From contig NZ_CP059399.1 of the NCBI RefSeq assembly GCF_013744875.1, positions 2,480,001 to 2,544,000 on the forward strand: 64,000 bases of DNA. The letters are read 5' to 3'. A model generated the notes under the pieces. The model was given only the letters and a program-made list of their open reading frames with translations. It did no database searches and was not told the DNA's origin. The translations under genes and the position numbers were made by a program. Positions 46,533-55,320 of the stretch are shown one piece after another. How positions within the stretch are numbered: position 1 is the first letter of the stretch; each line of letters opens with the position of its first letter. Origin of the DNA: Nocardia huaxiensis (GTDB taxonomy: Bacteria > Actinomycetota > Actinomycetes > Mycobacteriales > Mycobacteriaceae).

Positions 46533-47750
46533 TCACCAGTAGCGATATTGCCTGCCGTCGGTGTCGGTAATGAGGATGACGGCGTCCGCATCGCTCATGT
46601 CCGCCACAGTGAGCGGAATGTGCCCGCGCGCAATCGGTTCCGCGGTCGGGAGCGCGCCGGGGAGCGCCTCGCGCAGTGCCGGGGCCGGGAAGAGCGCGCG
46701 CCGAGTGGTCGCGGCGGCGAGCCTGCCCTGGACGGTGCCCGGCTCCGCATCCAGCGTGGCGTCGGTCGCTACGAACAGGTAGCGCTCACCGAGGTCGAGT
46801 TCGACCAGGGCCCCCGCGTTCGGCCAGTGCACGGTGTCATCGCCGACCTGCATGGCGGGCTGGGCGCGTTGCAGGTGCACATTGTGGGCGAAGACCAGGG
46901 TCGGGCCACGCCGCTGCTCCCGGGCGCGCACCGCGAGGAGGTTCTCGGCCATCATCTCGGAGCGGACGCTGAGCAGCGACGCGATGCGGTCGGGGCCGGG
47001 ACTCGCCATGGCGGCGTGATAGCGGAGCAGGCCCAGCGCGGTGCGGGCGTGCGCCAGGGCCAGATCGTGGGCGGCCGGGTCGGCGGAGCGCAGCGTCGGT
47101 GCGGCGCGCCGCAGAATGCCGGCCAGATCGTCGGCGAGAACGCGGAGGGCGCGGGCCCGCGCGGAGGAACCGATGGAGGCCGTCGGGTCGTACATGGCTG
47201 CTTCGTTCGTCCAGTCCGCATCCGCGCCCACCAGGGCGTCCACCTCGCGAATCGAGCTGGGGCGCAAAGCGGCCGGTAGATAGTCGAGGACCGCGGACAG
47301 GGCGCGCCGGGGACCGGGAGCGGCGGCATATTCGACGGGTGCTTCGAAGCCGTGGAAGTGGACTCGGTCCGCTGGGGCGCGCTCGGCATTGTGGGCCCGA
47401 AGCCACTCGACGAGTTCACGATTGCCGGGAATGCCGCCGAAGCCGTGGCTGAAGCCGGTGGTGAGCACGGAGTCGAGGTCGGCTGTCGAACCGGACACGT
47501 AGTCGTTCACCACGGACGCCGCGAAGTAGTCGGATTCGAGGGCAATCGAGCGGAAGCCACGCTCCACCAGGGGGGCGAGGATTTCATTGCGCAGCAAGGG
47601 GAATGCCGCGATGCCGTGGGCCGGTTCGCCGAGGGCCAGCACGGCGGGCGGTTCGGGGCGGGCGGCCAGCAGCTCGTCGACGGAACCGGCCAGATCGGCC
47701 GGGGTGTCGAGGGGGCGGGCGAGGTCTCGCAGGACGGTGGCGGTGGACAT
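46533..47750 (-). CDS. Erythromycin esterase family protein
   Basis: 405 residues. Family motifs: L-G-E-P-A-H-G near the N-terminus, I-A-L-E-S-D, G-F-E-A-P and F-A-H-N-V-H. True Ere enzymes hydrolyse macrolide lactones, but many family members act on other substrates or are uncharacterised. AAGGGA lies 6 nt before ATG 47750. Divergent from the MerR gene; next to rph. Confidence 0.85.
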   Translation of the reverse strand: MSTATVLRDLARPLDTPADLAGSVDELLAARPEPPAVLALGEPAHGIAAFPLLRNEILAPLVERGFRSIALESDYFAASVVNDYVSGSTADLDSVLTTGFSHGFGGIPGNRELVEWLRAHNAERAPADRVHFHGFEAPVEYAAAPGPRRALSAVLDYLPAALRPSSIREVDALVGADADWTNEAAMYDPTASIGSSARARALRVLADDLAGILRRAAPTLRSADPAAHDLALAHARTALGLLRYHAAMASPGPDRIASLLSVRSEMMAENLLAVRAREQRRGPTLVFAHNVHLQRAQPAMQVGDDTVHWPNAGALVELDLGERYLFVATDATLDAEPGTVQGRLAAATTRRALFPAPALREALPGALPTAEPIARGHIPLTVADMSDADAVILITDTDGRQYRYW

Positions 47751-47838
47751 GGATATCCCTTCGAAGAGGCGGGGCCGACCTCGACGGTATCGTTGAAGAA
47801 TCGAGTGAGACTTGGCTGAGTTTCACCAGCGATACCCG

Positions 47839-48603
47839 GTGAAAACCCTCAAACGGAGGTGTGCCCTGCGCCCTGTCGATCTGGCTCGGGAGCACGGATT
47901 GTCGGCGCAGGCGATCCGGAATTACGACGAGGCGGGCGTCCTGCCGCAGACCGAGCGCGGAGTGAACGGCTACCGGCGCTACACGCCGCTGCACGCGCAG
48001 GCCCTGCGGGCTTTCCTCGCGCTGCGCGAGGGGCACGGGCATCAGCCGGCGGTGGCCATCATGGGCGCCGTCAACCGGGGCGAGCCCGAGTCCGCCTATC
48101 GGCTCATCGATTCCACCCATGCCGAGCTGGCCGCCGAACGCGCCACCCGCGCCGAGGTGGCGTCGGCGCTCGAAAGCCTGGCGGGCGCGCCGCCGCCACC
48201 GAGCGGCGGCAGCCCGCTGACGGTGGGTGAGCTCGCGCGCCGCCTCGGCCTGCACCCGGCGACGCTGCGCACCTGGGAGACCGCGGGCCTGCTGCGACCC
48301 GAACGCGAAAAGGCAACGGGCTACCGCCTATACGGCCCGGAGTGTGTGCGCGACGCCGAGATCGCGCGGCAGTTGCGCCGAGGCGGATACCGGCTCGAAC
48401 AGGTCGCCCGGTTTCTCGAATCGCTGCGCGAGGCGGGCGGAGCGGACGCGCTGCGGGTCTTTCTCGACTCGTGGCAGACCAGGGTGACCCGGCGGGGGCG
48501 GGCGCTGCTCGGCGGCGCGGCTCAGCTCGACATCTATCTCGGCATGCTGGACGGACCGGCGACGGGTGAGCCGTCGGTCACGGTGACGGGCGATTTGTCG
48601 TAA
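47839..48603 (+). CDS. MerR-family regulator with two HTH domains
   Basis: 254 residues. First winged HTH: V-D-L-A-R-E-H-G-L-S-A-Q-A-I-R-N-Y-D-E-A-G-V-L-P...N-G-Y-R-R-Y (about 10-60). Second: T-V-G-E-L-A-R-R-L-G-L-H-P-A-T-L-R-T-W-E...G-Y-R-L-Y (about 128-180). No effector domain like classic MerR is seen. Start GTG 47839 is uncertain; TTG 47812 would add nine residues. The gap to the erythromycin-esterase gene holds a CTTCGAAG palindrome (47759-47766). It may control that gene. Confidence 0.82.
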   Translation: MKTLKRRCALRPVDLAREHGLSAQAIRNYDEAGVLPQTERGVNGYRRYTPLHAQALRAFLALREGHGHQPAVAIMGAVNRGEPESAYRLIDSTHAELAAERATRAEVASALESLAGAPPPPSGGSPLTVGELARRLGLHPATLRTWETAGLLRPEREKATGYRLYGPECVRDAEIARQLRRGGYRLEQVARFLESLREAGGADALRVFLDSWQTRVTRRGRALLGGAAQLDIYLGMLDGPATGEPSVTVTGDLS

Positions 48604-48615
48604 TCCCCTTCAGGG

Positions 48616-48631
48616 CACCCGATTTCGGGTG
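48616..48631. terminator. Small hairpin after the MerR gene
   Basis: CACCCG-ATTT-CGGGTG, 6-bp stem, 12 nt after the stop. No T-run. The rest of 48604-48897 shows no supported gene; it contains a relatively AT-rich patch near 48760-48800 that may be the promoter of the GNAT gene. Confidence 0.4.
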
Positions 48632-48897
48632 TTCGCCGCACTTGATCTAGGATTGCGGGCGGATGGACCGCGCCGCGTCCGGGGGGACGCGAAACTCGGC
48701 CGGGGCGACACGCTCAGCGGCCGAAATAATTTGCGTGCCGCCTACATTGCTGTGCGCCGGTGTTCCGCTATCGTTCATCCAACTATTCCAAGCTGCTACT
48801 GGCGCGCCAGGGCTGGTTCGTCTCATCCGGAGCAGGAATCCGGGGCGGCACCTTCCTGAAGCGGGCCTCCACACCGTCTCCGAAAGATCGAGGCAAC

Positions 48898-49578
48898 GTG
48901 CCCGTACCCGTGACTCTCGCCGGCCGCCTGGTGCGGCTGGAACCCCTTGCGCCCCAGCATGCTTCAGGGCTCGCGGCGGCTGCGGCGGGGAATCGTGACG
49001 ACTATGCGTATACGCCCGTCCCGCACGGCGCGGACGAGGCGTTGCAGTATGTGTCGGAGGCGCTGGCGGGCACCGCCGCCGGGGCCTCGCTGGCGTTCGC
49101 GATCGTCGCTGTCGCGAGCGATCGTGTGATGGGATCGACACGATTCACGCGGTTCGACTACTGGCAGGGACCGCTGGTGTGGCCGCAGGTGCACGGCACC
49201 CCCGTGGGCGATCCGCTGCTCGCGGTGCCGGACGCGGCCGAGATCGGCAACACCTGGTTGTCGCCGGAGGCGCGCGGCGCGGGCATCAATCTGGAGTCCA
49301 AACTGCTGCTGCTCGAGCATGCCTTCGAGGTGTGGGGGGTCAAGCGCATCGCCATGCGGGCGGATGTGCGGAACCTGCGCTCCCGCATGGCCATCGAGCG
49401 GCTCGGCGCCACCAGCGACGGGGTGCGGCGGGCGCATTCGCGCGGGCTGGACGGGGAGGTGCGCAGTACGGCCTTCTACTCGATCCTCGAGGACGAGTGG
49501 CCGAGCGTGCGGGCCACCATTCAGGGGCAGCTGAACGCCCGGCCGCTGCGGACCCGGACGCGCCTCATGCCCGCGTGA
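48898..49578 (+). CDS. GNAT family N-acetyltransferase (RimJ/RimL-like)
   Basis: 226 residues beginning V-P-V-T-L-A-G-R-L-V-R-L-E-P-L, the usual start of RimL-type acetyltransferases, with the acetyl-CoA loop W-L-S-P-E-A-R-G-A-G-I-N and R-N-L-R-S-R-M-A-I-E-R-L-G-A. Substrate unknown. GTG 48898 lies 5 nt after GAGG. Confidence 0.88.
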   Translation: MPVPVTLAGRLVRLEPLAPQHASGLAAAAAGNRDDYAYTPVPHGADEALQYVSEALAGTAAGASLAFAIVAVASDRVMGSTRFTRFDYWQGPLVWPQVHGTPVGDPLLAVPDAAEIGNTWLSPEARGAGINLESKLLLLEHAFEVWGVKRIAMRADVRNLRSRMAIERLGATSDGVRRAHSRGLDGEVRSTAFYSILEDEWPSVRATIQGQLNARPLRTRTRLMPA

Positions 49579-49841
49579 GGTGACAACTGATTTCGTGAGG
49601 GCCGGGTAACTCGTCGGGTACGATCGAAATGGATTCGGTCCCCGACCGCAGGCACGCGTGCTTGACGGTGAGCGGCACTCGGCCGGGCGCACAAGGCTCG
49701 GGGAGGCGGGACCGCACTGGTCGGGCGTCGAGGAGATTCGTCCGAGTCGGGTGACTCGGCGGTCGGCATGAAATCGGATATGAAGCCAGGTTCCGAGCGC
49801 GGGCCCAGCGGACGGGTCCCGCACCTCTCGAAGGACAGCGC

Positions 49842-50363
49842 ATGCCCGACCCCATGCACACCAAAGTCTGCCTCTCCGACGGACTGTCCGGATCTCCCGT
49901 ACTCAGCCTCTTCCTGGTCCCGGAACCCCGTGTCCCCGGCGGCAGCATGCTGCATCTGCTGGAGCAGACGCCATTGACCGGCGGGAAGTCGCCCAGACCC
50001 AACCCCGTGCTGATCGACTGGTTGCAGGCGCGGGCCGCGCGCCCGGCCATCCGATTCACGGCCTTCCGGCCGGGACTGCACGACCCGCACCGGGTGCACG
50101 CCGTCCTGCACGATCACTTCATCGCCGACCCGCTGCCCATCGGCCTCGATATCGACGATCCGGAGGAGCTCGCGCGGCTGGCGCTGCTACCCGAACACGC
50201 GCTGGGCCCGCGCCGCATCGACGACTTCCAGGATCGCGCGGTGCGGCGCGCCATGCTCGCCGTGTACCGGCATTTCGGCGTCGACCGCCGGATTCCGCTC
50301 ATGTATCACGGCTACGCCGAACCCGAGGACGGCTGGTTCGAGGTGCCCGCGGCGCAGGCCTGA
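49842..50363 (+). CDS. Hypothetical protein
   Basis: 173 residues, soluble, with no motif I recognise. Has a charged middle (D-I-D-D-P-E-E-L-A-R-L) and a C-terminus Y-H-G-Y-A-E-P-E-D-G-W-F-E-V. ATG 49842 has AAGGA 6 nt upstream. Stop is 1 nt from the stop of the convergent regulator-like gene. Confidence 0.7.
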   Translation: MPDPMHTKVCLSDGLSGSPVLSLFLVPEPRVPGGSMLHLLEQTPLTGGKSPRPNPVLIDWLQARAARPAIRFTAFRPGLHDPHRVHAVLHDHFIADPLPIGLDIDDPEELARLALLPEHALGPRRIDDFQDRAVRRAMLAVYRHFGVDRRIPLMYHGYAEPEDGWFEVPAAQA

Positions 50364-50364
50364 T

Positions 50365-50847
50365 TCAGCGGGCCGGGATCAGGGTCAGCAGCCGCCACGG
50401 CCGCTGCGGGGATTCGAAGGTGAACAGTCGCACGTAGTAGGCGCTGTGCTCGTCGGGGCTCTCCGGCTCACGGAAGGTGAGTACCCGCTCGCTGTAATCC
50501 GCCGGCTCGGCCTCGGTGTGCCACAGGCGTTCCCAGTCCGGCACGCGCTGGCACAGGCCGACGATCTCGGCATAGCGCTCCGGCGTGGTGGCGTTCTCCG
50601 CCGTGCGGAAGGCCGAGATCAGGCGCAACGCCTCGGACTCCCAATCGTCGAGCCGCAGCCGGGCCACGGGGTCCATCATCATGGCGGTCAGCAGGTTCGC
50701 GCCCGGCCCCGCGCCGGGGAAGGCCTGCTGGAAGGGGAGATTCGCGTCGAACACATCGAACGCGTCGTCGTGCAGGCAGGCCGGGTGCGGAAAGCTGTGC
50801 AGCAGTGCCAGATCGGGTGACGGCGGGTCGGCGGGGTCGAGCATCAT
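50365..50847 (-). CDS. Orphan MmyB-type ligand-binding domain protein
   Basis: 160 residues that match only the C-terminal ligand-binding part (MLTR_LBD) of MmyB-like regulators: P-H-P-A-C-L-H-D-D-A-F-D-V-F-D-A-N, a G-A-N-L-L-T-A-M-M-M-D-P stretch, W-E-S-E-A-L-R-L-I-S-A-F-R and a C-terminal F-R-E-P. The usual N-terminal XRE helix-turn-helix is absent, and there is no room for it before the divergent SARP gene. Either a decayed regulator or a stand-alone sensor. Confidence 0.7.
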   Translation of the reverse strand: MMLDPADPPSPDLALLHSFPHPACLHDDAFDVFDANLPFQQAFPGAGPGANLLTAMMMDPVARLRLDDWESEALRLISAFRTAENATTPERYAEIVGLCQRVPDWERLWHTEAEPADYSERVLTFREPESPDEHSAYYVRLFTFESPQRPWRLLTLIPAR

Positions 50848-50990
50848 GGCAGTGTGCGGGACGGCTCTTCATGCCGACTTGGTGGCGGGTTAAGCAGAAT
50901 CACAAGACTGGGTACGTCGCAGTTTTTCTGCATATATTGAACATGCTGTTTGGTTTGGTTCTGAAATGGGTACGGGGGACGTTCGGCAAT

Positions 50991-53900
50991 ATGGCGGTCA
51001 CGCTCATCGGTGTGCTGGGGCCCTTGCACATCACCATCGACGGGCAGCGGGTGCCGCCCGGTGCGCCCATGCAGAGCGCGGTGCTCGGCAGACTGGTCGC
51101 CGCCGGCGGCCGCGTCGTCACCACCGACCGGCTCATCGACGACCTGTGGAACGGTGACCCGCCGACCAAAGCCGTTGCGGCACTGCAGGTCTACATCCAC
51201 AATCTGCGCCGCGTCTTCGAACCCGACCGGCCGCGCCGGGCCCGCTCCCGCGTCATCGTCTCCGAATCGCACGGCTACGCGCTGAATCTCGAACCCACGC
51301 AGGTGGATTCGTGGGAGTTCGAACAGCTGCTGCACGGGCACGAAGCCATCATGCGCGACCCCGCCGGGCGGCCCGACCCGCTGAAACAGGTCCGGGTGCT
51401 CGACGCCGCACTGGCCTGCTGGCACGGCAACGCCTTCGAATCGTTCACCGGAATGCCCTGGGCCGCACAGGAATCCGCCCGCCTGGCGGCGCTCCGGCTG
51501 ACCGCTGCCGAACTGCGCGCCCAGGCCGCGCTGGAGATGAACCGGCCCGCCGAGGTGGTGCTCGCGCTGCGGCCCATCTTCGAGGAGCATCCGGGCCGCG
51601 AGGAATGCGTGCGGCTGCTGGCCCTGGCTCAGTACCGGCTCGGACAGTCCCTGGAAGCCCTGGCCACCGTGCGGCGCAGCCGGGAGTTCCTCACGGTCGA
51701 GTTCGGCGTGGACCCCGGGCCGGGATTGCGCGAGCTGGAGACCGCGATCCTCACGCACTCGGTGGAGACCGATGCGCCGCAGCCGACGGTCGTGGTGCGC
51801 CCGCCAGAAGTCGCGCCCACCCCGGAAGCGCTGCCGGACAACGGATATGCCGACCAGCGCCGCACCATCCTGACCGCCGCCGAAGCCGCCGCCGACGGCC
51901 ACGTACGCCTGGTCTGGCTCTCCGGTGAGGCCGGAGCCGGCAAGTCCACGCTGGCCGCCGCCATCGCCACCCACCTGTCCGACCGGTCCTGGACCGTGGT
52001 GTTCGGGCGCTGCCCGGAGGTCGAGGGCGCGCCGCCCGCCTGGGCCTGGGCCGAGGTGCTCACCGCCCTCGATGCCGCCGAACCCGAAACCTTCACCGCC
52101 GTCGACGCTTTCACACTGGCGCGGCGCGTGGTGCGGTCCTGCCGGGAACGCTCCGCCGCCGCACCCATCGCCATCGTGCTCGAGGATGTGCACGGGGCGG
52201 ACACCGCCACCCTGCAGGTCCTGCGGCAGGTGGTGAACTGGCTGCGTGACCGCCCGATCCTCATCATCGTCACCCTGCGCGACACCGAGGCCGGACCGGG
52301 CGTGCGCGACACCGCCGCCGCGCTGGCCCAATTCGACACCGACCGAGTCGAACTCACCGGCCTAGACCTGGCCGGAACCCGCTCGGCCGCGGCCGCCGCC
52401 GGTCTGACCGTCCTGGACGACCCCACCGTCGAGCTGCTGCGCCGCCGCACCGGCGGCAATCCGCTGTTCGTCCGCGAGCTCGCCAAACTCGTTGCCACCC
52501 AGGGCACTACGAACGCCCTCCCGGACAGTGTGCGCGACCTGCTCGGCCGGCGCATCGCCCAGCTACCCGCCGACGTGACCGAACTGCTGCGGCAGATCGC
52601 CGTCTGGGGCGAGGACACCGACCTCAACACGCTCCGCGCCGCCACCGGCCGCCCCGCCGACAGCATCATCGATCTGGTCGAAACCGCCGAATCAGCCCGC
52701 CTGCTGCGCACCGAGCGCAGTGGCCGCCTCGCCTTCGACCACGCCCTGATCCGCGAAACCGTCTACTACGGCATCCCCACGCTGCGCCGCGCCCGAATGC
52801 ACTGGGCCGCATTCGAACTGCTCTGCACCGCGACGGTCAACGCCGCTCCGGACACCCGCGATTCCGCGGGAACGGCGGACGGCCGCACCACGGGTCCGCT
52901 CGAACCGGAGCTGGTTCCGGGACGCGATATCGATGCGCTCGCGCATCATGCGGCGCTCGGGGCGGATGCCGAAACCGCCAGGCTGGCCCTGGAATTCGTG
53001 CGGGCGGCGGCGCGGCGGTGTGTGGAGCGGCGGATGCGAGCCGATGCGGTGCGGCGGTGGCGGTCGGTGCTGGCCTTGCACGAGCTGGCGGGGGATACCG
53101 CTACCGGCGCGCCGCGCGCGGATCGCGTCGCGGTGCTGGAGGCGCGGTGCCAGCTGGTGACCGCGCTGGCGTACGACGGACAGCACCTGGCGGCGCGGGC
53201 GGAGCGGGAGCGAGCGCTGGAGCTGGCCCGATCCCTCGGTGGCGCAGACCTGCTCGCGCGCGCCGCCACCTGCTGGCCGACGCCGCTGATCTGGTCGGTG
53301 CACGATCTGCAACCCGGCGATCCGCGCATCCGGGAACCGCTGCGGACTGCCCTGGCGGATCCGGATCTGGCTGTGGATGCGCGGATTCGGCTGCACGTCA
53401 CCATGCTGATCGACCTGGCCTACGAGGACCCGGCCGGCGCTCGGGCCGCCGCGGCGGCCGCCGCCGAACTGGCGGCGGACATCGACGATCCGGAACTGCT
53501 GTGCACGGTCGTCAACGCGCAGTCGTTCGCGGCCTTCGCCACCGGAGGGTTCCTGCGCTCCAAGGAGTTTCAGCGACACGCGGAGCGGCTGCTGCGCATT
53601 GCCACGACCGCCGGGCTCACCGAGTTCCGGGCGCTGGCCCACTATCTGCTGTTCCGCAGCGAGCTGGCCGAGGCGCGACTGGTCTCGGCCGCCGAACATG
53701 CCAGGCGCGCAGGCGAATACGCGGGCGACGGGCAGCTGCGCCATCTGCTCGACGACATCGCGACCTTCGAGATGGTGCTGGAGTTGTTGCGCGGCAATAT
53801 CTCCGAAGCCGAACAGCTGCTCGCCGCGCAACCGGTGATCCTGGGCGAGGGGCTGGCCGGCGAGGACCGAATCGTCGAAACCATGCGCGACCCGAACGCG

Positions 53901-54407
53901 CTGCACTTCGGCATCAGCGTCTCCATCGCCTGGCAGCGCGGCGACATGTCGGTATGCCTCGACGAACTCGCGGCGCGCGGCGCGGTGCACCCCGAGCTGT
54001 TCAATCACGCCTACGCGCTCGCGCTGGTGCATGCTGGCCGCCGGGCGGAAGCACGCCGGGTCTTCGCCGAATCGCCGATCCTCGGGCCGCCGTTCGAGGC
54101 TTCGTTCCTCATGTGCTGGGCGAAAGTGGCGCTCGGCCTCGGCGATTCGGCGCGCGTCCGCGAGCTCTACGCCCGGCTCGCCGTCTACAGCGGTGACGTC
54201 GGCGGGCTGGAAACCGGCGCGTCCGTCTCCGGTCCCGTCGACGCCGTCCTGGCCGAACTGGCCGACGCCATGGGCGAGCCGGGGCGAGCCGCCGACCATC
54301 GCGCCGCCGCGCGCACCCTGGAAGCCCGCCTGGCCGCCGACCTGGAGTGGCTGGCGAACGAACGGGCCGGCCCCCGCCCCGAGACGCGACCCAGCGCGGG
54401 GGCGTGA
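50991..54407 (+). CDS. SARP/AfsR-type regulator with BTAD and AAA ATPase domains
   Basis: 1138 residues. OmpR-like winged HTH (about 1-95; L-G-P-L-H-I-T-I-D-G, L-Q-V-Y-I-H-N-L-R-R) and BTAD (about 100-250), then an AAA/STAND ATPase with Walker A G-E-A-G-A-G-K-S-T (about 312-320) and Walker B I-V-L-E-D-V-H, and a TPR-rich C-terminus. SARPs activate secondary metabolite or antibiotic-related clusters. Preceded by an AT-rich TATATT promoter patch (50932-50937 region). An upstream ATG (50943) is possible. Confidence 0.9.
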   Translation: MAVTLIGVLGPLHITIDGQRVPPGAPMQSAVLGRLVAAGGRVVTTDRLIDDLWNGDPPTKAVAALQVYIHNLRRVFEPDRPRRARSRVIVSESHGYALNLEPTQVDSWEFEQLLHGHEAIMRDPAGRPDPLKQVRVLDAALACWHGNAFESFTGMPWAAQESARLAALRLTAAELRAQAALEMNRPAEVVLALRPIFEEHPGREECVRLLALAQYRLGQSLEALATVRRSREFLTVEFGVDPGPGLRELETAILTHSVETDAPQPTVVVRPPEVAPTPEALPDNGYADQRRTILTAAEAAADGHVRLVWLSGEAGAGKSTLAAAIATHLSDRSWTVVFGRCPEVEGAPPAWAWAEVLTALDAAEPETFTAVDAFTLARRVVRSCRERSAAAPIAIVLEDVHGADTATLQVLRQVVNWLRDRPILIIVTLRDTEAGPGVRDTAAALAQFDTDRVELTGLDLAGTRSAAAAAGLTVLDDPTVELLRRRTGGNPLFVRELAKLVATQGTTNALPDSVRDLLGRRIAQLPADVTELLRQIAVWGEDTDLNTLRAATGRPADSIIDLVETAESARLLRTERSGRLAFDHALIRETVYYGIPTLRRARMHWAAFELLCTATVNAAPDTRDSAGTADGRTTGPLEPELVPGRDIDALAHHAALGADAETARLALEFVRAAARRCVERRMRADAVRRWRSVLALHELAGDTATGAPRADRVAVLEARCQLVTALAYDGQHLAARAERERALELARSLGGADLLARAATCWPTPLIWSVHDLQPGDPRIREPLRTALADPDLAVDARIRLHVTMLIDLAYEDPAGARAAAAAAAELAADIDDPELLCTVVNAQSFAAFATGGFLRSKEFQRHAERLLRIATTAGLTEFRALAHYLLFRSELAEARLVSAAEHARRAGEYAGDGQLRHLLDDIATFEMVLELLRGNISEAEQLLAAQPVILGEGLAGEDRIVETMRDPNALHFGISVSIAWQRGDMSVCLDELAARGAVHPELFNHAYALALVHAGRRAEARRVFAESPILGPPFEASFLMCWAKVALGLGDSARVRELYARLAVYSGDVGGLETGASVSGPVDAVLAELADAMGEPGRAADHRAAARTLEARLAADLEWLANERAGPRPETRPSAGA

Positions 54408-54530
54408 CCTGCACGCCATGCCGGGGTCCGGCCCGCCGGTGTGCTGTGACCTGGCCGGGAACTCGCCGCGGGGGCTCGCACGTCAATACTGTGAGCCCGG
54501 ACGATCGGGTGAACACCGGGAGGGGAACCC

Positions 54531-55154
54531 ATGACCGAGCAACTCGCACAGCGCCCGCCCACGCCGCGCCGCGGAAAACGCTGGATCGCGGTGGCCGCGG
54601 TCGTGCTCGCCGTCCTCGGCGTGGCCGGCGGCGCGGGCGTGTGGTGGTGGCAGGAACACGGGCGGCTGTGGCCACTGGCGGGGGAGCGGCTGCGGGAATT
54701 CCCGGAGATCGACCGCACCGGACTCGACGCCACCCAGGTGCGGATCATCGATGTGCTGGAACAGGAATACGCGCAGCAGCACCCCGGCACCAAATATTCC
54801 GAGGGCATCGACGAGCCGTGGTGCGCGGACTTCGTGAGCTGGGTGATGCGCGAGGCCGGGCAGCCGCTGGCGAATCCGAATTCCGGATCCTGGCGAATTC
54901 CCGGCGTCTACACCCTGGAGGAGTTCTACCGTGAACAGAACCGGTTCGCCGGCATGGACTCCGGATATGTGCCACGGGTGGGTGACGTGATCATGTACGC
55001 CGACTCCAGTCCGTTCAACCAGCACACGAATATCATTGTGGCCGTGGACGGCCGGAGTGTCACCACGGTGGGCGGCAATGAATTCGGCAAGATCACCATT
55101 CACGAATACGTGCCCGCCGACACGCATGGCCTGGTCGGTTACGGGAAGTTGTGA
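54531..55154 (+). CDS. CHAP-domain cell-wall amidase/peptidase-like membrane protein
   Basis: 207 residues. Cytoplasmic basic N-terminus, one membrane helix (W-I-A-V-A-A-V-V-L-A-V-L-G-V-A-G-G-A-G-V, 18-37), and an extracytoplasmic CHAP domain with Cys98 in P-W-C-A-D-F-V-S-W-V and His165 in N-Q-H-T-N-I-I. CHAP proteins cleave peptidoglycan peptides or amides. Good GGGAGGGGA before ATG 54531. Confidence 0.85.
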   Translation: MTEQLAQRPPTPRRGKRWIAVAAVVLAVLGVAGGAGVWWWQEHGRLWPLAGERLREFPEIDRTGLDATQVRIIDVLEQEYAQQHPGTKYSEGIDEPWCADFVSWVMREAGQPLANPNSGSWRIPGVYTLEEFYREQNRFAGMDSGYVPRVGDVIMYADSSPFNQHTNIIVAVDGRSVTTVGGNEFGKITIHEYVPADTHGLVGYGKL

Positions 55155-55260
55155 ACGACACGGTTCCACATTCTGGAAAGACACGGCCCGCGAGGTGGGC
55201 TCCGGAGGCACTTCCGCCTACGATGGTTGACGGCGGTGCCCGGCAGCATCGCCGATCGAT

Positions 55261-55295
55261 CCCTGTCCTGCTGCCCCCTCATCGGCAGGACAGGG
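55261..55295. terminator. Hairpin before the duplicated-domain gene
   Basis: Perfect 11-bp stem CCCTGTCCTGC (55261-55271) with GCAGGACAGGG (55285-55295). It ends only 25 nt before the next ATG and 106 nt after the CHAP stop, so it could terminate the CHAP transcript or influence the next mRNA leader. Confidence 0.5.
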
Positions 55296-55320
55296 GTCCC
55301 CGCCCGACGAAAGTAGCTGG

